Shown here one piece after another: positions 5,535-9,759 of a DNA stretch of 9,759 nucleotides. Where the stretch lies: contig CBEVZC010000117.1 of NCBI GenBank assembly GCA_965554225.1, positions 1 through 9,759 on the forward strand, given 5' to 3'. Source of the DNA: BMS3ABIN04 sp965554225 (lineage in GTDB: Bacteria > Bacteroidota > Ignavibacteria > Ignavibacteriales > Melioribacteraceae). Numbering within the stretch: position 1 is the stretch's first letter; every line of letters begins with the position of its first letter. The notes beneath the pieces were generated by a model. It was not told the DNA's origin. It was given only the letters and a program-made list of their open reading frames with translations, and ran no database searches. The position numbers and the translations under genes are program-made.

Positions 5535-8145
5535 GAAAAATAGAATAATAGAAAATGTAGAAAATAAAAAGAAATGGAAAAAATGGGGTCCTTATGTAAG
5601 TGATAGGCAATGGGGAACGGTGCGTGAAGATTATAGTGAAAACGGAACAGCTTGGGAATATGTTTCGCACAATGATGCTAGAAGTAAAGCTTACCGTTGG
5701 GGAGAAGAAGGTATTGCTGGTATTAGTGATGATCGCCAATTGATTTGTTTTTCAGTTGCACTTTGGAATAAAAAAGATCCAATTATTAAAGAAAGATATT
5801 TTGGATTAACCGGAAATCAAGGGAACCATGGCGAGGATGTAAAAGAATATTATTACTATTTAGATAATACTCCAACCCACTCATATATGAAAATGTTGTA
5901 TAAATATCCTCAATCGCAATTCCCATATTCAAAGTTGATTGAAGAAAACAATAAACGCGGTAAAGCAGACCATGAATACGAACTAATAGACACAGGAATC
6001 TTTAATGAGAATAAATATTTCGATGTATTTGTTGAATACTCAAAAAAATCTGATGAAGATATATTAATAAAAATAACTGCTCATAATAGAGGAGCTGAAA
6101 AAGCTAAAATTAATATTTTACCGCAAATTTGGTTCAGAAACACTTGGAGTTGGGGAAAAGATAATAGAAAACCAGAACTGTTTTTAAGTGAAAATAATTC
6201 AATAAGAATAATCCATCATGAACTAGGGGAGTACAATCTCTATTTTAAAAATAATCCGGATACATTATTCTGTGAAAACGAAACTAATTATAAAAAATTG
6301 TATAGTTCAGAAAATATCTCTCCTTTTGTAAAGGATGGAATTAATGACTTCATTACAAATAATAATGAAAATTCTGTAAATCCACAAAAAACCGGTACTA
6401 AGGCTGCATGTAATTACGATCTAGAAATTGAGGGAGAATCTTCTGCAATTGTTAACTTAAAGTTAACTAAAAGATCGTTATCAAAACCATTTGATAATTT
6501 TGAAAAAATATTCTTAACCAGAAAAAAAGAAGCCGATGACTTTTACGGTGAAATTCAAAAAGACTTAAAAAGTGAAGATGCTAAAAATGTTCAAAGACAA
6601 GCATTCGCGGGTATGCTTTGGAGTAAACAATTTTATTACTTCGATGTTGAAGAATGGATCGATGGTGATAAGAGTCAGCCCAAACCCCCAGAAAATAGAA
6701 AAGATGGTCGCAATAAAGATTGGCTTCATTTAAATAATGCAGATATTATTTCAATGCCCGATAAATGGGAATATCCTTGGTATGCTACTTGGGATCTAGC
6801 ATTTCATTGTATTCCACTTTCAATGATTGATTCTGAATTTGCTAAAGAACAACTGATATTATTTACACGCGAATGGTATATGCATCCAAATGGACAGCTG
6901 CCGGCATATGAATGGAATTTTTCCGATGTTAATCCTCCTGTACATGCTTGGGCGACTTGGCGTGTTTATAAAATTGATCAAAAACTAAATGGCAAATATG
7001 ATAATGATTTTCTTGAAAGAGTTTTCCACAAATTACTTTTAAACTTTACATGGTGGGTAAATAAAAAGGATCACGATGGTAATAATATTTTTCAAGGTGG
7101 TTTTCTTGGATTAGATAATATTGGAGTATTCGATCGAAGTGCCGATCTTCCAACCGGCGGGCATTTAGATCAAGCTGACGGAACAAGTTGGATGGCTTTG
7201 TTTTCTTTAAATATGTTAAGAATTTCACTTGAGCTCTCAAAAACTAAACCTATATATCAAGATCTTGCAACAAAGTTTTTCGAGCATTTTTTATATATAG
7301 CACAATCAATGACCAATATGGGATGCAAAGGCGTTGGGCTGTGGGATGATAAAGATGGTTTTTATTATGATGCTCTTCATGTGGATGATAAAATATCTCA
7401 TTTAAATATTAGATCCATGGTAGGTTTAATCCCCCTTTTTGCGGTTGAGGTTTTAGAACCGGATTTATTAAAACAACTACCAGAATTTGAAGCAAGACTT
7501 AATTGGTTTCTTAAAAACAAACCTGAAATGGCAAAATTAATTTCACGTTGGAATGAAAAAGGCTTCGGTGAAAGAAGTCTGCTTTCCTTACTTCGAGGTC
7601 ACCGCATGAAGAAGTTGTTAAATAGAATGCTGGATGAAACTGAGTTTCTTTCAGAATATGGAATTCGTGCTCTATCTAAATATCATGAACAACAGCCTTA
7701 TGAATTTTTTATAGATGGCAGTAAGCTCGAAGTAAAATATATGCCAGCAGAATCAGATAGTGGATTATTTGGCGGTAATTCAAATTGGCGTGGTCCAATA
7801 TGGTTTCCCGTAAATTTTTTAATACTCGAATCTCTTTACAAGTTTCATCATTACTATGGTGATGAATTTAAAATTGAATGTCCGACCAATTCCGGAAATT
7901 ATGTTACAATAAAGGATGCAGCTGATGAACTTGCAAAAAGACTTTCCAATATATTTCTAAAAGATGAAAACGGCTTAAGAGCAGCTTACGGATATAATAA
8001 AATGATGCAAAATGACCAACATTTTAAAGATTATATCTTATTCCATGAATACTTCCATGGAGATAATGGAAGAGGTGTTGGTGCATCACACCAAACCGGA
8101 TGGACGGGTTTAATAGCAAAAATTTTACAACCAAAAAATGGGTAA
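5524..8145 (+). CDS. GH63 / MGH1-like glycoside hydrolase (probable alpha-glucosidase)
   Basis: An 873-residue protein without a signal peptide, so probably cytoplasmic. The opening WGPYVSDRQWGTVREDYS, then RWGEEGIAGISDD and NHGEDVKEYYYYLDNTPTHSY, is typical of the long bacterial 'glucosidase' group with an N-terminal beta-sandwich (roughly 20-330). An (alpha/alpha)6 barrel follows, with WDLAFH (W423-D424), EWNFSDVNPPVHAW, LDQADGTSW (D549, D552), NWRGPIWFPVN (W755-R756-G757) and FHEYFHGDNG (E842). By analogy with GH63 enzymes, an Asp in the barrel acts as acid (D552 is my best guess) and E842 as base. GH63 members are inverting and include eukaryotic processing glucosidase I, YgjK and mannosyl/glucosylglycerate hydrolases; the last are about half this length. 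Candidate substrates are glucosylglycerate-like solutes or short alpha-glucans. ATG 5524 follows GAGAG closely and overlaps the HAD gene; the end overlaps the SDR gene by eight bases. Confidence 0.85.
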   Translation: MKTEKNRIIENVENKKKWKKWGPYVSDRQWGTVREDYSENGTAWEYVSHNDARSKAYRWGEEGIAGISDDRQLICFSVALWNKKDPIIKERYFGLTGNQGNHGEDVKEYYYYLDNTPTHSYMKMLYKYPQSQFPYSKLIEENNKRGKADHEYELIDTGIFNENKYFDVFVEYSKKSDEDILIKITAHNRGAEKAKINILPQIWFRNTWSWGKDNRKPELFLSENNSIRIIHHELGEYNLYFKNNPDTLFCENETNYKKLYSSENISPFVKDGINDFITNNNENSVNPQKTGTKAACNYDLEIEGESSAIVNLKLTKRSLSKPFDNFEKIFLTRKKEADDFYGEIQKDLKSEDAKNVQRQAFAGMLWSKQFYYFDVEEWIDGDKSQPKPPENRKDGRNKDWLHLNNADIISMPDKWEYPWYATWDLAFHCIPLSMIDSEFAKEQLILFTREWYMHPNGQLPAYEWNFSDVNPPVHAWATWRVYKIDQKLNGKYDNDFLERVFHKLLLNFTWWVNKKDHDGNNIFQGGFLGLDNIGVFDRSADLPTGGHLDQADGTSWMALFSLNMLRISLELSKTKPIYQDLATKFFEHFLYIAQSMTNMGCKGVGLWDDKDGFYYDALHVDDKISHLNIRSMVGLIPLFAVEVLEPDLLKQLPEFEARLNWFLKNKPEMAKLISRWNEKGFGERSLLSLLRGHRMKKLLNRMLDETEFLSEYGIRALSKYHEQQPYEFFIDGSKLEVKYMPAESDSGLFGGNSNWRGPIWFPVNFLILESLYKFHHYYGDEFKIECPTNSGNYVTIKDAADELAKRLSNIFLKDENGLRAAYGYNKMMQNDQHFKDYILFHEYFHGDNGRGVGASHQTGWTGLIAKILQPKNG

Positions 8146-9007
8146 AAAAATGAGTAAAAATTTAGAAAATATTCCACCAGTAACAATGCCGGCTTGCTCG
8201 GAAATTAAAATGTTAAGGGGACAAAAGGCATTAGTTACAGGAGCAAATTCCGGAATTGGCAAGGGCGTTGCAATTGAACTTGCAAAAGCCGGGGCAGATG
8301 TAGTTATTAATTATCGGGGAAATGAACAAGCTGCGTTAGATCTGGTTGATCAAATTAAAAAAAATTGTGGTGTTAATTCATTTGCCTGTTATGCTGATGT
8401 CTCAAATGAAAATGATGTGAAAGCAATGTTTGAAAAAATGATCAATGAATTTGGTACAATTGATATTTTAGTAAATAATGCCGGTCTTCAAAAAGATGCA
8501 CCAATTGACGAAATGACTCTAGAGCAATGGAATACTGTAATCAGTGTTAATCTTACGGGTCAGTTTCTTTGTGCAAGAGAAGCAGTTAAAGAATTTAAAA
8601 AAAGAGGAGTTGTTCCAAATGTTTCTTGTTCTGCTGGTAAAATAATTCATATTAGTTCAGTTCATGAAGTAATACCCTGGGCCGGACATGCAAATTATGC
8701 AACTTCAAAAGGGGGAATAATGCTAATGATGAAAAGTATAGCGCAAGAAGTTGCCAAATATAGAATTCGTGTAAATAGTATTTCTCCAGGAGCAATAAAA
8801 ACTCCAATTAACACTTCCGCATGGGAAACCCCGGAAGCTTATGATGATTTGATGAAGCTTATCCCTTACAATAGAATTGGTGAAGTCGAAGATATCGGCA
8901 GAGCTGCAGCTTGGCTGGCATCAGATTATGCAGATTATATCAACGGGACAAGCTTGTATATTGATGGTGGAATGACTTTGTATCCGGGATTTGCTACGGG
9001 CGGATAA
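8138..9007 (+). CDS. SDR oxidoreductase, glucose 1-dehydrogenase type
   Basis: A 289-residue classical short-chain dehydrogenase. The Rossmann cofactor motif is TGANSGIG (residues 34-41), NNAG follows, and the catalytic set is S174, Y187 and K191 (ISSVHE, then NYATSKGG). The C-terminus IDGGMTLYPGF is characteristic of the Bacillus-type glucose 1-dehydrogenase group, which oxidises beta-D-glucose to gluconolactone with NAD or NADP. N37 and S38 in the glycine loop, with no acidic residue after the second strand (NYRGNE), lean toward NADP or dual use; this is an inference. The 25-residue lead before the fold (PPVTMPACSEIKML) is longer than in Bacillus enzymes. Two starts are possible, ATG 8138 (overlaps the GH63-like gene by eight bases) and ATG 8150; neither has a good ribosome site. 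It could oxidise glucose released by its neighbours. Confidence 0.85.
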   Translation: MGKKMSKNLENIPPVTMPACSEIKMLRGQKALVTGANSGIGKGVAIELAKAGADVVINYRGNEQAALDLVDQIKKNCGVNSFACYADVSNENDVKAMFEKMINEFGTIDILVNNAGLQKDAPIDEMTLEQWNTVISVNLTGQFLCAREAVKEFKKRGVVPNVSCSAGKIIHISSVHEVIPWAGHANYATSKGGIMLMMKSIAQEVAKYRIRVNSISPGAIKTPINTSAWETPEAYDDLMKLIPYNRIGEVEDIGRAAAWLASDYADYINGTSLYIDGGMTLYPGFATGG

Positions 9008-9029
9008 GAATTAATCGAATTTTAAAAAT

Positions 9030-9035
9030 AGGTGG
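9030..9035 (+). promoter_or_regulatory. Ribosome binding site AGGTGG of the debranching-enzyme gene
   Basis: AGGTGG ends three bases before ATG 9039; its AGG core is six bases from the start. It sits in the only real gap (31 bases) within the operon, where coupling by overlap is absent, and it confirms the ATG. Confidence 0.6.
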
Positions 9036-9038
9036 ATT

Positions 9039-9759
9039 ATGCAAAATCAAGTAATTAATGAGAATAAAAGCCTAGAGGAACTTCTAAATTATGAATGGTT
9101 AGAAACAAATGGGCTTGGTGGCTGGAGTAGTTCAACAATTATTGGAACCAATACTCGAAGATATCATGCATTATTAATGTCTGCAAGAAAATCTCCGGTT
9201 GATAGATATGCTATGGTCTCCAGATTTGACGAGAAAATAATTATTGAGGACAGAACTCATAGTCTTTCAACAAATATTTATCCTAATGCAATAAACCCTG
9301 AAGGGTATCTAAATTTTTATAAATTTGAAAAAAAATTATTTCCTGAATTTTACTATATAGTTGAAGGGATCACAGTTAAAAAAACTATTGCAAGTATTTA
9401 TGGAGAAAATACTGTAATAGTATCCTATGAGGTATTCGATAATATTAAACCCATTGAGATTGAAATTAAACCTTTTTTATCACCAAGGCATTATCATTCA
9501 TTAAAAAATGCTGTTCCCTCTTCTGATTATTCAATTGATTATTTTGATAAAATACTAAGATTAAAAAGAGCGTGTGATAAAGAACGGGTATTTATAAAAA
9601 CTGTCGACGGAGATTTTATTTCAGCACCTGACATTTATTATAACTATGAATTCCCGAATGAAAGAGAAAGAGGATTGGATTATAATGAGAATCTATATAC
9701 ACCCGGGTACTTCAAAGTAAAAATTAATTCTAAGAATAAAATATGTTTTTTAATCTCGA
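9039..9759 (+). CDS. Glycogen debranching enzyme / amylo-alpha-1,6-glucosidase, N-terminal part
   Basis: The frame is open from ATG 9039 to the window edge (240 codons), so the gene is cut by the boundary. Residues 19-46, containing EWLETNGLGGWSSSTIIGTN and then RRYHALL, are the hallmark of the N-terminal beta-sandwich of bacterial and archaeal glycogen-debranching proteins (GDE_N type, joined to a GH133-like catalytic barrel). A second family stretch, YNYEFPNERERGLDYNENLY and then TPGYF, lies near residues 203-226. The catalytic (alpha/alpha)6 barrel with its acidic residues must lie beyond the window, so activity cannot be judged. The family removes alpha-1,6 branch glucose from glycogen or limit dextrin; some members act on other glucosides. 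It follows the SDR gene by 31 bases and so extends the glucoside operon. Confidence 0.88.
   Translation, partial: MQNQVINENKSLEELLNYEWLETNGLGGWSSSTIIGTNTRRYHALLMSARKSPVDRYAMVSRFDEKIIIEDRTHSLSTNIYPNAINPEGYLNFYKFEKKLFPEFYYIVEGITVKKTIASIYGENTVIVSYEVFDNIKPIEIEIKPFLSPRHYHSLKNAVPSSDYSIDYFDKILRLKRACDKERVFIKTVDGDFISAPDIYYNYEFPNERERGLDYNENLYTPGYFKVKINSKNKICFLIS

Noticed and set aside
5295..5739. Minus-strand open frames across the HAD/GH63 junction
   Set aside because: They are antisense to strongly supported genes, have no family motifs and show biased composition typical of shadow frames.

Overview
The window is AT-rich, with all recognisable genes on the + strand. It reads like a chromosomal segment from the Bacteroidota/Ignavibacteriota/Chlorobiota side of the bacteria. 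The main reason is the architecture at the left end: an extracytoplasmic two-component-regulator-type beta-propeller, a Y_Y_Y domain, one membrane helix, a coiled coil and a cytoplasmic SpoIIE/RsbU-like PP2C phosphatase. A generally weak Shine-Dalgarno pattern and the style of the intergenic repeats fit this. The lineage is an inference; no rRNA or other marker gene is present.

Left block (1-3573): a tandem family of propeller/PP2C signalling genes. The window opens in the last codons of one copy. The second copy (173-3469) is complete in domain content but is cut by an in-frame TAG at 2060-2062, between propeller blades 13 and 14. A third copy survives only as its last ten codons (3544-3573 plus an adjoining codon), directly behind a palindromic sequence.

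Middle block (3470-4585): a gene graveyard of about 1.1 kb. It holds a palindromic repeat, a second repeat-like element bounded by TGTCATTCC copies, the 3' end of an amidohydrolase gene, about 440 bases with no recognisable gene, and the N-terminal half of an OsmC-like gene with no start codon.

Right block (4586-9759): a tightly packed operon. In order: an NrtS-like two-helix membrane protein (TTG start), a HAD hydrolase of the beta-phosphoglucomutase type, an 873-residue GH63/MGH1-like glycoside hydrolase, an SDR of the glucose 1-dehydrogenase type, and the N-terminal 240 residues of a glycogen-debranching (amylo-alpha-1,6-glucosidase) protein that runs off the window. The first four genes overlap by 8, 11 and 8 bases; the last follows after 31 bases. 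The four enzymes together suggest release and onward metabolism of glucose from an alpha-glucan or a small glucoside. The actual substrate cannot be read from the sequence.

No tRNA, rRNA, CRISPR array, transposase gene or phage gene was seen. The most useful observations are the nonsense-split signalling gene, the ten-codon stub with only synonymous differences from its relative, and the overlapping glucoside operon.
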